From Melieria omissa (lineage: Eukaryota; Arthropoda; Insecta; Diptera; Ulidiidae), in contig OZ020267.1 in assembly GCA_963971225.1 (NCBI GenBank), forward strand, positions 112,974,936-113,038,935: 64,000 bases of DNA, written 5' to 3'. The translations under genes and the position numbers were made by a program. Of the stretch, positions 48,531-58,214 are shown in pieces (the first letter of the stretch is position 1; each line of letters begins with the position of its first letter). The notes under the pieces were generated by a model that searched no databases, was not told where the DNA came from, and saw only the letters and a list, made by a program, of their open reading frames with translations.

Positions 48531-48993
48531 GTTAATTTAATTGAAAGTTTTGCCGCACTGTTGAGTCATAAAATATTTAAAAATTGCTGCAATGCATTGT
48601 GGCAAAACTTTTTTACACATTTTAAGTGCTGTGCATTTTTTTTGCCAACTTCGCTGATTATAATTACTGAAAAAAATATTTAATTGCTAAAAATTTGCGT
48701 ACTCTATTTCCAGTAAAAAAAAATATTTAAATATTTAAATATTAAAAAAAATTTATTAAATAAAAAATCGCATTATTTTTGGGGTTTTAAAAATAATTTG
48801 CTTGCTTTATTTCTAGTTCTACAAAATAGTTAGGATGCAATTGTTTTTGGTATATGCAAAGAAACACTCAATTTGCTAGGATTTTTGTTTGTTGTTGTTT
48901 CGCTGCAGCGTGGTACAGAAGGCGGCTAAGTTATAACAATTGGGGGACAAACAAAAACAACTTTAACATGTGCTTTTGCACACTGGCAACCGC

Positions 48994-49826
48994 TTAGTAG
49001 TGGCCGTAGCCACCGCCGTCACCGCCGTATCCGCCGTCTCCGCCGTGTCCGCCATCACCGCCACCGCCGCCACCACCGGCATGGTGGGTAGCCACACCGT
49101 GTTCCTGTTTGATGGAGAAGCTGGAGCTGCCGCCGCCATGGCCTCCATGGCCGCCACCGTGACCGTAGCCATGCCCGTCGTGTCCGCCGGCTCCACCGTC
49201 GCCGCCGCCGCCGGACTGCTCGACTTCGGCATGGCCGCCGCTGTAGGTGTAGTGGCCGTGGTCGCCGCTCGGCACCTGGATGTGTGACTCTTCGCGGTGC
49301 ACCGTCGCTTGGAAGCCGTGATGTTTGTCAGCCGTGTAGACGACAGTTCGCTTGTGTCCGTCGGCATCGATCAACTCATAATGGCCGGAAACCTTGTCGC
49401 CATGGCGATGTTCGCTGTGTTCCTTGTGGTCGCCGGACTTCTTGTCGCTGACGCCATAACTGAATTGGTACTCAGCATGCGAATCGCTGCCATCGTCGTG
49501 GCCGCCGCCGCCGTCGCCGCCATGCCCGCCGCCACCGTGGCCCCCATGGCCACCATCGCCGCCACCATGGCCGTCATCGTGTGAGACCAGGTGCACGGAC
49601 TGATGACTGGTGCCACCGCCACCGCCACCGCCACCGTGGCCACCACCGCCACCGCCGCCACCATGGCCGCCACCGCCATGACCGTAGGGCAGTGCGGCGA
49701 CTGCGGCCAGCGAGACCAACGCAAGTACAGCAACGAACTGATGGAGAAAGGAGAGTTGCCTGTTAGCACAGCAGAAGCAGCAGCAGGATTGCCCGGATCA
49801 GCTGCACTACTCACCTTAAAGGCCAT
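48994..49826 (-). CDS. RR-2 cuticular protein, Gly/His-rich, copy 1
   Basis: CDS complement(join(48994..49737, 49815..49826)), 251 residues. Structural protein of the insect cuticle that binds chitin through the Rebers-Riddiford (chitin_bind_4) domain. Exon 1 codes only MAFK, as is usual in this family; the 77-bp intron has GTGAG..CAG borders. Residues 1-20 form a signal peptide (FVAVLALVSLAAVAA). A Gly/His-rich segment follows, then the RR-2 domain at about 91-153 (EYQFSYGVSD, GDHKEHSEHRHGDKVSGHYE, DGHKRTVVYTAD, GFQATVHRE), then another Gly/His/Asp-rich tail ending GGGYGHY. The RR-2 form is associated with hard cuticle in other insects. Copy 2 lies 5 kb away on the same strand and differs by one residue in the RR domain (SGD versus TGD). 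The exact orthologue among Drosophila Cpr genes is not assigned. The long frames on the opposite strand are shadows of the GGN/GCC bias. Confidence 0.95.
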
Positions 49827-49932
49827 GGTTCCCAAGCGTGGTACGAGTCGATGGAAACTGTTGGTATTTGCTAAGGTGTTGTGATCAGCAGCAGACTTGA
49901 GCGAACTGTGCTGAACTGAACACTGGCCGTCG

Positions 49933-49940
49933 CTTTTATA
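49933..49940 (-). promoter_or_regulatory. TATA box of cuticular gene copy 1
   Basis: TATAAAAG on the minus strand, with a TTCAGTTCAG stretch (49911-49920) in the right place for an initiator. This gives a 5' leader of roughly 85-95 nt before the ATG at 49826. Confidence 0.8.
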
Positions 49941-49994
49941 CCCAAAACTTTTTACATTTCGTCTATGATCTATTTTCTGTGCATTTCCCCATAC

Positions 49995-50415
49995 CAAACA
50001 CAAACACACGCACATACGCGCACACACCACCCAGCCGGCAACTCAGCTTTGGCTTTAGCTTTTAACGCACTTTAATCTAACTAAATTAGTTGGATTTTTT
50101 TCAATGGAGCCAAGGCAGTAGTCAATTGTCCGACTCTGCATGACTTTTTAAGTAACTTAAAGTTAGTTGCTTAAAAGTTAGTTAATAGTGATTTATAATT
50201 TATAATTAGCTATAAACTTATTACGTTTCAGTTAGCTATTGATTGACTTTATTTAGATCAGCTACAACTCAACTATTAGTTAAGACGTTGCAGTCATCAT
50301 GTTAACCTGTGTAAAGCATCAAATCGCTTATGTTAGTTGGAAAAATGTTGAAAGCAAGTGATTAGCTTGCACCTCTCATTTTGTCTTAGCTTGAATAAGA
50401 CTGTGCAACAGTTTT
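49995..50415. other. Upstream flank of cuticular gene copy 1
   Basis: CA-rich run to about 50030, then AT-rich DNA with repeated AGTTAGTT/AACTAA motifs (50085-50290). No gene. Confidence 0.45.
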
Positions 50416-50896
50416 TTCTGACCTGGGCCCGGCCACCACTGGTAATGCATTTGCAAATATAGGCGTTAACATGTCACTGAGAATCCATTACTTGCACCAC
50501 CATCTGCATTACTTCAGCAAACAACTTCCCACTGAATCCGTCGAACAAGACGAGTGATATTATCAGACCGCCCTTTCTTTTGAGATACGGTACTTTCCAT
50601 TACACTTTTTTAAATATATTAATATTGTTACTTTAAAAAGCTTAATTTGCTTAGCAACAAAGGAAAGAAATCCGCTGATGCGATACTGGCGGAATTTGTC
50701 TGTATGAAGGTTGCGAAAGTGTGGATGGTGAAGTAGAAATGCCGCCGAAGGATTTTTTAGAAGATTTTTTTGCTTTTAACAATGAAAACGATAACACTAC
50801 ACATGAATACAAAAGAGCTTGAACTTAAATTAAAAGTATTGTTTTACGTCGAACAAGAAAGCAATTGCATTGCCAAAAATAAAAAAATTATTTTAA

Positions 50897-51999
50897 CCCA
50901 TTTTTTACCGCCAACTTTGAAAAATTCTGAAAATTACAGTTTCTAACGCATATTAAATATTTTTACATTATCAGAAACCTACATTCGTTGGCTTTCAAAC
51001 TGCGAACAACTATTTCCGAAATTTTGGGTTTCACTCAGTGTAAGACTGGTATAAACAGGACCAGCTTTTTTAAGGGTTTTACAATTTTTTTTTTTAATAC
51101 AAAATGAACTGTTTTTTAAATAAAACACTTAATACTGCTTATCAAAAGAAAAAAGTTCACATACAAATTATGAAACTTTCAGTTTTCTAAAGTTTTAAGC
51201 GTGTTCTAACTTGAAATATTTTGGTGTTTATTTAACCCTTTCGCTACAGGTTTTTCCTGTGGAGAGTTAAAATTTTAAAGTTTATGTTTTAGGCTTCTAT
51301 GTGTTTATATTAGCAATATTTCAAAAGAAATTTTTTAAGTTTTATACTCGGACCCTGTATGTTAGAGGAGTGTTTTACTATGAGAGCAACCACATCGTTG
51401 TGGTTGTAATAATTACTTAAACATACAACTTTTTACGCATAACGAAATTTTGGACAAATCTTCATTTACTTCAGCCAAAATTAAAAAAAAGTATCTAATT
51501 TGAAAGAAAACGTCAAATTAAAAAGTTATCTAAAGTGTTCTGCTTCTTCTTCCTTTACTATGTCAAGATATACCATTAAAAAAATATGTATACTTCTCTT
51601 CTTTAAGCTTTAATATTCAGTTTATTAATTTCGTATATTTCCTAAAACTTCAAACTATTCTAAGGACCAACAAAAAATGTATTCTTGAAACCAAAGAGGG
51701 TTCAGACGTCCACAAAGTAGCAATGTGCACTATGGCAACAAAATAGCGAAAGGGTTAAAGACACGGGAATCCCATTATATTCAACTTTCTCCTTAGTTGC
51801 AACTACTTCCGATGCGTAGTTAAAAAGAAACGGCTTACGTATGTTGCCAGCGTGTCTTTAAAGACACACCTGCTCCAGCACACAAAAAAAATTTACCAAA
51901 TTTTTTTGAAAGCAGAAATTACATACGAAGGCTCTAAATAGGCTGTGTGATGAAAATTTCAAAATCGGTCCACGGGATCTAGGGGCGGTTAAAGATGGG
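50897..51999. mobile_element. TTAA-flanked element, piggyBac type (middle of nest)
   Basis: 1103 bp including an inner insert. The ends read inward CCCATTTTTTACCGCC and CCCATCTTTAACCGCC (14 of 16), each preceded by TTAA (50893-50896 and 52000-52003). No transposase frame. It contains the 519-bp element at 51236-51754. Confidence 0.75.
51236..51754. mobile_element. TTAA-flanked MITE, piggyBac type (innermost)
   Basis: 519 bp; both ends read inward CCCTTTCGCTA (11 bp exact) with TTAA outside (51232-51235 and 51755-51758). Lies wholly within the TTAA element 50897-51999. Confidence 0.85.
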
Positions 52000-52084
52000 T
52001 TAAACCCTTTTAACGTCACAATTACATGTTACGCACACCGCGAAACTTTTTTAACATCTTTTTTTTTCACACTTCTTAAATTTC

Positions 52085-52615
52085 TGATCATCATCATCAT
52101 AGTTGACTGGTCAACCCAGTCGTCTTTATTTCTTGCTTGCGTTCTCCAAGCTCTTATTCCCAGACTCCGTGCGTCATCGTCCACGCCGTCAATCCATCTA
52201 GGTGGCGGGCGGCGCAATTGGACCGATTTGAATAAAATTGTTCCTTGAACGTTTACTCCAGACTCCCTAATAACTTTTTCTAGGGCGATATTGAAGAGGA
52301 GACATGAGAGTCCGTCCCCTTGCCGGAGTCCGTTGAGTGTTGTTCATTCGCGTGACAATTCGTTTCGAACTCTAACGACGTTTTTAACATTTTGCATCGT
52401 GGAACGCGTCAGCTGTATAAGCTTATCGGGGATGCCAAACTCGGCCATGGCAGAAAAGAGATGGGACCGAATTATGCTGTCGTACGCTGAAAATCGATGA
52501 AGAGGTGGTATGTCGTTAACTCGTACTCGCGGGACTTTTCGAGAATTTGCCTCAGAACAAAAATCTGGTTAATCGTTGATCTGCCTTCTGATAATGTTGA
52601 TTAATTTTTATACTT
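52085..52615 (-). pseudogene. RTE-type retrotransposon relic, RT fragment
   Basis: Minus strand: SAYDSIIRSHLFSAMAEFGI, then LTRSTMQNVKNVVRVRNE, then GLRQGDGLSCLLFNIALEKV (RT motif with QGD), then RRPPPRWIDGVDDDARSLGI, then a short (GAT)n tail (ATCATCATCAT at 52087-52100 on the plus strand). The stretch with the YADD box is missing between the QGD block and the RPPPRW block. Stops and frame changes are present. The tri-base tail and the RPPxRWxDGVxxDAR C-terminus fit RTE-like elements. Confidence 0.7.
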
Positions 52616-53089
52616 TATTTTGCAAAAATATATGTCTTTGTAACTTAAAGGGTTTCAATGGTTTTTTTTTCAGTTTTGGCAATACAAATGCTTTATTGTT
52701 TCAATATAACTAAAATAAAAAACAAGTAGTTTTGTATCGAAAACCAGAAAAAGGCGAATTTTTTAAGTTGAACCGCTGAAATTTCGGAAAGGTATAATTT
52801 TTTCGCTACATAATGTTTACAGAATTTGTCAATCTTAACATTAGCTGAAAATTTGCTAAAGACAGCAATAAAAAATATAGACGATCTTACGACTTATTAA
52901 GAAAAAACTCGAAACGCATTCGAAAACGCACTAACACATACAAACTTTAGACGGCTGTAACTTTTAAAACGCAACTTACTTTGCAAAACCCAGCTAGGCT
53001 TTCGTTACTCTATACCACTACTGCCGACCAGTGGTGGCCGGGTCCAGGTCATATTCCATTCCACTTTGATCTCATTGACAAACGATTTA

Positions 53090-53439
53090 TTAATTCAATA
53101 TGTACTCAATTATAGTTATAACATAGAGTTTGACATAGAGATAAATCCAAAGACGGCCACAGAAACCAGGCCGGTTTTTTATGAATTACCTCCAGTTTCA
53201 TGCCTATAAAGATCATCGTTTGGATGAGTGAGAAAATGGAGAGAAATTTTGACTGACTACAGAATTTTCTAAAAACTTAAATTCCAAAGCGGGCACAGCT
53301 AACTTGTTGGGTCGAATTATGCCCATTCCTGACCTAAATGTGTCTTTTAGCAGAGTCTTGTGCCACATTGACCTAATGTAATCTAGTATAGCTAGATCTG
53401 GCTTGATGTAACCAAACCTAATCTATCGTTACCATACCT
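53090..53439. repeat. Repeat module next to SINE copy 1
   Basis: Stretches ATAACATAGAGTTTGACATA, CCAAAGACGGCC, TCATCGTTTGGATGAGTG and AATGGAGAGAAATTTTGAC correspond to 60360-60445 plus 61400-61490 near the second SINE. The whole unit of about 700 bp is therefore repeated; what the left part is, I do not know. Confidence 0.65.
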
Positions 53440-53806
53440 AAGTAGGTAAGTAGGTTGTAGTGGCTTATAAGCTTAAGCCTTTCTATGACCCCGTTGTGAT
53501 ACCAGAAATTCCAACCGTTTAAAATGTGTATGCAACACGGTTTTCCAACATGTGTTACGTGCGTTCCAACACAAATTTCAGACGGTTGCGTTAAGGGAGG
53601 GAGGGAACCTACTATTTTTCTTTCACACTTAGAGGTTTTCTCATTGCCTGCGAAGAGCGCATTTCTGCAGTATTTGTAGTTCTCATCTCCTTCATGTGAA
53701 TAGCGATAGAAGTAGATGAGCATTTTACCAGCCTGAGCTGGGAATCGAACCTAGGACCTCTGGTATGTGAAGGCAATGCGCTACTCGCTGAACTATCGAG
53801 ACCGGC
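53440..53806 (-). mobile_element. tRNA-derived SINE, copy 1
   Basis: Minus strand starts GGCCGGTCTCGATAGTTCAG, with an A-box-like TAGTTCAGCGAGTAGCGC and a B box GGTTCGATTCC (53741-53751), spaced as in a tRNA; the anticodon-loop position reads TTCACAT, which is Val-like. These internal boxes form an RNA polymerase III promoter. A tRNA-unrelated body of about 290 bp follows (TGAGAAAACCTCTAAGTGTG, AACACATGTTGGAAAACCGT) and ends at CTACTTACCTACTTAGG. A second copy lies at 61650-62035. Mobilisation would need a LINE partner. Confidence 0.82.
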
Positions 53807-53809
53807 CTA

Positions 53810-54210
53810 ACCTCTTAGTGTTGCCAGATCAGGAGATCTCCTTCTAGATTAAGGAGATTTTTGGCCTTTTAGAAGCATTTATAGGATAAAGAATTGTTAA
53901 GGAGAAAGTTTAGGAGATTTATATTTTATGGTAGATGATTTTTCGGATCCTTAGTGGATTTTTGGTAAATTTTTTGATAAAGAAGTATAATGTATTGGGA
54001 ACACTGGCAACTATTTTTATAGTCAGAGCATTTTATTGTGTTAAAAATTTGTAATCTTACAAAATGTAAGCTCGTTTTATCTCGCTCTCACTTTTTATTT
54101 AATTCATTTGTTATACGTTTTGTTCTTGTGAAGTTTTTGTTGTTAAGCTGAAGATAAATAAATAAAAAGGCTGCATTACAAAAAATTAAATATATATATT
54201 TTTATTTATT
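53810..54210. other. Short non-coding stretch
   Basis: AT-rich, with AGGAGATCTCC and repeated GGAGATTT motifs (53831-53925). No gene seen. Confidence 0.45.
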
Positions 54211-54390
54211 AATTAATTTAATTGAAAGTTTTGCAGCACTGTTGAGTCATTAAATATATAAAAATGCTGCAATGCATTGTGGCAAAACTTTATAATTTTA
54301 AGTGCTGTGCATTTTTTGTTTGCCAACTTCGCTGATTATAATTACTGAAAAATGCATTCAATTGCTTCACGTTGTAAGCTGTTCAATTAA

Positions 54391-54473
54391 CCCTTTCCGA
54401 GATGAAAATAAACCCGTTCTGTATGAATTGTATGGGCTGTAGTCCAATATATTGGACATTGTGACTGAAAGGG
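54391..54473. mobile_element. Very short TTAA-flanked element
   Basis: 83 bp between TTAA at 54387-54390 and 54474-54477. The ends read CCCTTTC inward (7 bp), and the middle has the palindrome-like TCCAATATATTGGA. Its ends resemble the MITE at 51236-51754 (CCCTTTCGCTA). Small, so called with reserve. Confidence 0.6.
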
Positions 54474-54717
54474 TTAAGAACCAACTAATATATGAAATAA
54501 GAAATCGTATTGTTTTTGGGGTTTTTAAAAAATTTGCTTGCTTTATTTCTAGTTCTACAAAATAGTTAGGATGCAATTGTTTTTGGTATATGCAAAGAAA
54601 CACTCAATTTGCTAGGATTTTTGTTTGTTGTTGTTTCGCAGTAGGCGGCTAAGTTATAACAATTGGGGGGACCAACAAAAACAACTTTAACATGTGCTTT
54701 CGCACACTGGCAACCGC

Positions 54718-55571
54718 TTAGTAGTGGCCGTAGCCGCCAAAGTCGTAGCCATGTCCGCCGTCACCGCCGTCACCGCCGTGTCCGCCATCACCGCCACCAC
54801 CGCCACCACCAGCATGGTGGGTAGCCACGCCATGTTCCTGTTTGATGGAGAAGCTGGAGCTGCCGCCGCCATGGCCTCCATGGCCGCCACCGTGACCGTA
54901 GCCATGCCCGTCGTGTCCGCCGGCTCCGCCGTCGCCGCCGCCGCCGGACTGCTCGACTTCGGCATGGCCGCCGCTGTAGGTGTAGTGGCCGTGGTCGCCG
55001 CTCGGCACCTGGATGTGTGACTCTTCGCGGTGCACCGTCGCTTGGAAGCCGTGATGTTTGTCAGCCGTGTAGACGACAGTTCGCTTGTGTCCGTCGGCAT
55101 CGATCAACTCATAATGGCCGGAAACCTTGTCGCCATGCCGATGTTCGCTGTGTTCCTTGTGGTCGCCGGTCTTCTTGTCGCTGACGCCATAACTGAATTG
55201 GTACTCGGCATGCGAATCGCTGCCATCGTCGTGGCCGCCGCCGCCGTCGCCGCCATGCCCGCCGCCACCGTGGCCCCCATGGCCACCATCGCCACCATCG
55301 CCGCCACCATGGCCGTCATCGTGTGAGACCAGGTGCACGGACTGATGGCTGGTGCCACCGCCACCACCGCCATGGCCGCCACCGCCACCGCCGCCACCAT
55401 GGCCGCCACCGCCATGACCGTAGGGCAGTGCGGCGACTGCGGCCAGCGAGACCAACGCAAGTACAGCAACGAACTGATGGAGAAAGGAGAGTTGCCTGTT
55501 AGCACAGCAGAAGCAGCAGAAGCAGCAGCAGGATTGCCAGGATCAGCTGCACTACTCACCTTAAAGGCCAT
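54718..55571 (-). CDS. RR-2 cuticular protein, Gly/His-rich, copy 2
   Basis: CDS complement(join(54718..55473, 55560..55571)), 255 residues. Same architecture as the gene at 48994-49826: MAFK in exon 1, an 86-bp intron (GTGAG..CAG), signal peptide, Gly/His-rich spacer, RR-2 chitin-binding domain (about residues 91-153, KKTGD where copy 1 has KKSGD) and a Gly/Asp/His-rich tail. The tail ends GYDFGGYGHY rather than GGYGGDGGGYGHY, and Gly-run lengths differ by a few codons. Very few synonymous differences are visible in the RR domain, pointing to recent duplication or gene conversion. Both copies are intact, with equivalent TATA boxes, so both are probably expressed. The extra intron length comes from an added AGCAGA-type unit. 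Confidence 0.95.
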
Positions 55572-55677
55572 GGTTCCCAAGCGTGGTACGAGTCGATGGA
55601 AAATGTTGGTATTTGCTAAGGTGTTGTGATCAGCAGCAGACTTAAGCGAACTGTGCTGAACTGAACGTTGGCTGTCG

Positions 55678-55685
55678 CTTTTATA
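55678..55685 (-). promoter_or_regulatory. TATA box of cuticular gene copy 2
   Basis: TATAAAAG on the minus strand at the same relative position as in copy 1, with TTCAGTTCAG downstream as a probable initiator. Confidence 0.8.
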
Positions 55686-55744
55686 CCCAAAACTTCTTTT
55701 CACATTTCAGCTATGATCCATTTTCTGTGCATTTCCCATATCAC

Positions 55745-56490
55745 ACACACACACACACACGCACTCACCGGCAATGGGCAATTGACGGTTCAAATCGCCT
55801 TTTACCAAAAAGGCGTTCACGCCAAGCGGCATGAACGATTAGCGCGCAGCGATTTATTAGCAAATTACTGGTTAATGGGCAATGCAAAATTTTGAAAAGT
55901 AGAACGCCTCTGCGCAGGCCCAGCTGGCAAAGCCCATCGCTAATTACCGCCGCGCGTATTAACCGCTGCGTCGAAGCATTTTCGAGGCGAAAGATGTGCG
56001 CGGCGACTGCTTTAACGGTATCAACGGTGGGCATAGCCAATATTTAATTACGCCGAAGCGAAATGTTGCTCTGTGCGGCCACCAAATCGACTCTAACCTT
56101 TACTTTCTCTACGGCCAAAGCCAAATGAAACATTCCTGCGCTGCTGCGTTTAGCTCTCCAATCAATTCCATGGCATTGAAATTGGAAATGGGCAATCAAA
56201 TTGTTGTTTAGTGCGTTAAAAATAAAGATTATGCATTTTTATTCGGTTTGACTGTCGATGAGTTTCGTTAAATGAGTTTAATTTGTGTGGTTCAATCAAA
56301 AGTGGAGAAGCATGAAACGAAAAGGTTTCAACTGCAATTTGCTGTTGCAGCTTCCAAATGGAAAATTCAATGGGTTGAGCTGTCAAAACTTAATGATATT
56401 TCATCCGGTACTTGGCAATGTTAGACTAGCAGGATCCCGCGGCTTTGCACACAAGTGTGAAGTCCATGGGGTTAATAAATCAATTTGTTT
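55745..56490. other. Upstream region of cuticular gene copy 2
   Basis: GC-balanced from 55775 to 56220, unlike the AT-rich flank of copy 1, with TTTTACCAAAAAGGCG, TAATTACCGCCGCGCG and ATTTAATTACGCCGAAGCG. Overlapping frames on both strands are not protein-like. A candidate regulatory region, unproven. Confidence 0.45.
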
Positions 56491-56491
56491 T

Positions 56492-58210
56492 TAACCCTTT
56501 GTTGATCCCGCCAGATTTGTATGAAAAACAACTTATCTAATTATTTCTCTTTTGAAGTGCTTTCATCATATTTGAAGTCAATTGACGCATTAAATCATGT
56601 TTCCCCGTACAAATTCTTAACCCATCGTTGACCCCGTCAGATTTTTTTTTCAAAAAAATAAAAACTCGTATTAAATTATTTCTCACCAAGAGCAGTTTCA
56701 CCAAGTTTGTGTTTGTTTTTGTTTCTCCATATAAACTTTTAACCCGTAGTTGATCAAGTTAGATTTTTATTTTCAAAAAAATAAAAACACTTATCAAACT
56801 ATTTCTCACCAAAAGCAGTTTCACTAAGTTTGTGTTTGTTGTTGTTTCTCCATATAAACTTTTAACCCGTAGTTGATCAAGTTAGATTTTTATTTTCAAA
56901 AAAATAAAAACACTTGTCAAATTATTTCTCACCAAAAGCAGTTTCACTAAGTTTGGGTTTGTTGTTGTTTCTCCATATAAACTTTTAACCCGTAGTTGAT
57001 CAAGTTAAATTTTTATTTTCAAAAAAATAAAAACACTTGTCAAATTATTTCTCACCAAGAGCAGTTTCACCAAGTTTGTGTTTGTTTTTGTTTCTCCATA
57101 TAAACTTTTAACCCGTAGTTGATCAAGTTAGATTTTTATTTTCGAAAAAATAAAAACACGTATCAAATTATTTCTCACAAAAAACAGTTCCACTAAGTTT
57201 GAAGTTCAAAAGGACCATAAACTTTGTTTCCCCATATAAACTTTTAACCCGTAGTGGACCCCGTTAGATTTCGGTTTTAAAAAAAATGAAAAATAGGTGT
57301 CGAAATATTTTTTAACAAGAGCAGTTTCACCAAGTTTGTGTTTGTTGTTGTTTCTTCATATAAACTTTTAACCCATAGGTGATCCCGTTAGATTTTTATA
57401 AAAAAAAAAATACTTATCTAATTATTTCCCATTTTAAGTGCTTTCATCATATTTATAGTTATATTATATTTATTTATAGTTTCTTCATACAAATTCTTAA
57501 CCCTTCGTTGACCCCGTCAGATTTTTATTTTCCAAAAAATTTCCCATTTGAAGTGCTTTCATCATATTTATAGTTTTATTATATTTATTAATAGTTACCT
57601 CATACAAATTCTTAACCCTTCGTTGACTCCGTCAGATTTTTATTAACAAAAAAAACACTTGTCAAATTATTTCTCACCAAAAGCAGTTTCACTAAGTTTG
57701 AAGTCCAAAAGGTCCATAAAATCTTGTTTCTCCATATAAACTCTTAACCCGTAGTGGACCCCGTTAGATTTCAGTTTTCAAAAAAATGAAAAACACGTGT
57801 CGAATTAATTCAAACTAAGAGTCCTTTCACCAAGTTTTAAGTCTGAAGGCTTAAAAATGCATGTTTCTTCATACAAACTTTTAACCCTTGGGTCACCCCT
57901 TTAAGTTTTGAGTTTCAAAAAAATAAGAAATACGTATAAATTTATTTAAGATTTCAAGTGTTTTCACCAACCTTGAGATCAATAGGCCCATGGTTTTTTC
58001 GACTTCCCGTAACTTCCCGTAACTTCCCTTTTTTCCTTAACCCATTGTTGACCCCGTTAAGTTTTGATTTTGAAAATTAAAAATGCGTGTCGAATTATTT
58101 TTTATTTGAGGTATTTTCACTAGTTTGAAATCAATAGACCCATTAAATTGCGTTTCTTCATACAACACCTTAACCCTTGTTTTGCCCCTTTGGACTTCGA
58201 ATTTCCGAAA
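56492..58210. repeat. Tandem array of ~123-bp units beginning TTAACCC
   Basis: About 14 units with starts near 56493, 56620, 56741, 56864, 56987, 57110, 57245, 57368, 57498, 57613, 57745, 57889, 58037 and 58170. Four central starts are exactly 123 bp apart. Each unit reads roughly TTAACCCGTAGTTGATCAAG, TTAGATTTTTATTTTCAAAA, CAAATTATTTCTCACCAAAA, GCAGTTTCACTAAGTTTGTG and TTTCTCCATATAAAC. Outer units are more diverged, as expected of unequal exchange. Confidence 0.95.
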
Positions 58211-58214
58211 ATTC

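Larger units (their letters stand above)
48532..49992. repeat. Segmental duplication, copy 1 (cuticle gene with flanks)
   Basis: Matches 54212-55740 from the 3' flank (GAAAGTTTTGCCGCACTGTT) to beyond the TATA box (TTTTCTGTGCATTTCCC). Coding parts are nearly identical; the 3' flank differs by many indels around 48675-48780. Confidence 0.9.
50419..53051. mobile_element. Inverted-repeat element, about 2.6 kb, with nested inserts
   Basis: The two ends are inverted copies with 23 of 24 bases matching: TGACCTGG, then G or A, then CCCGGCCACCACTGG (50419-50442 and the complement of 53028-53051). GC-rich ends of this length are rare in this AT-rich region. No clear target duplication is seen, so the superfamily is unknown. 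The interior contains two nested TTAA elements and an RTE relic. A short frame near 50742-50820 (MPPKDFLEDFFAFNNEN) could be a transposase scrap, but I do not recognise it. Confidence 0.6.
54212..55740. repeat. Segmental duplication, copy 2 (cuticle gene with flanks)
   Basis: Counterpart of 48532-49992. Its 3' flank carries an 83-bp TTAA element (54391-54473) absent from copy 1. The right boundary is close to a CA repeat in both copies. Confidence 0.9.

Noticed and set aside
49371..50030. 219-residue frame overlapping cuticle gene copy 1, and equivalent frames at copy 2 and on the plus strand
   Set aside because: Shadow of the GGN/GCC codon bias; composition is Ala/Thr/Val/Met-rich with no motif, while the minus-strand RR-2 frame is unmistakable.
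53740..53806. A functional tRNA gene
   Set aside because: A and B boxes are present but arm pairing is poor and the sequence runs into a repeat body found twice; it is a SINE head.
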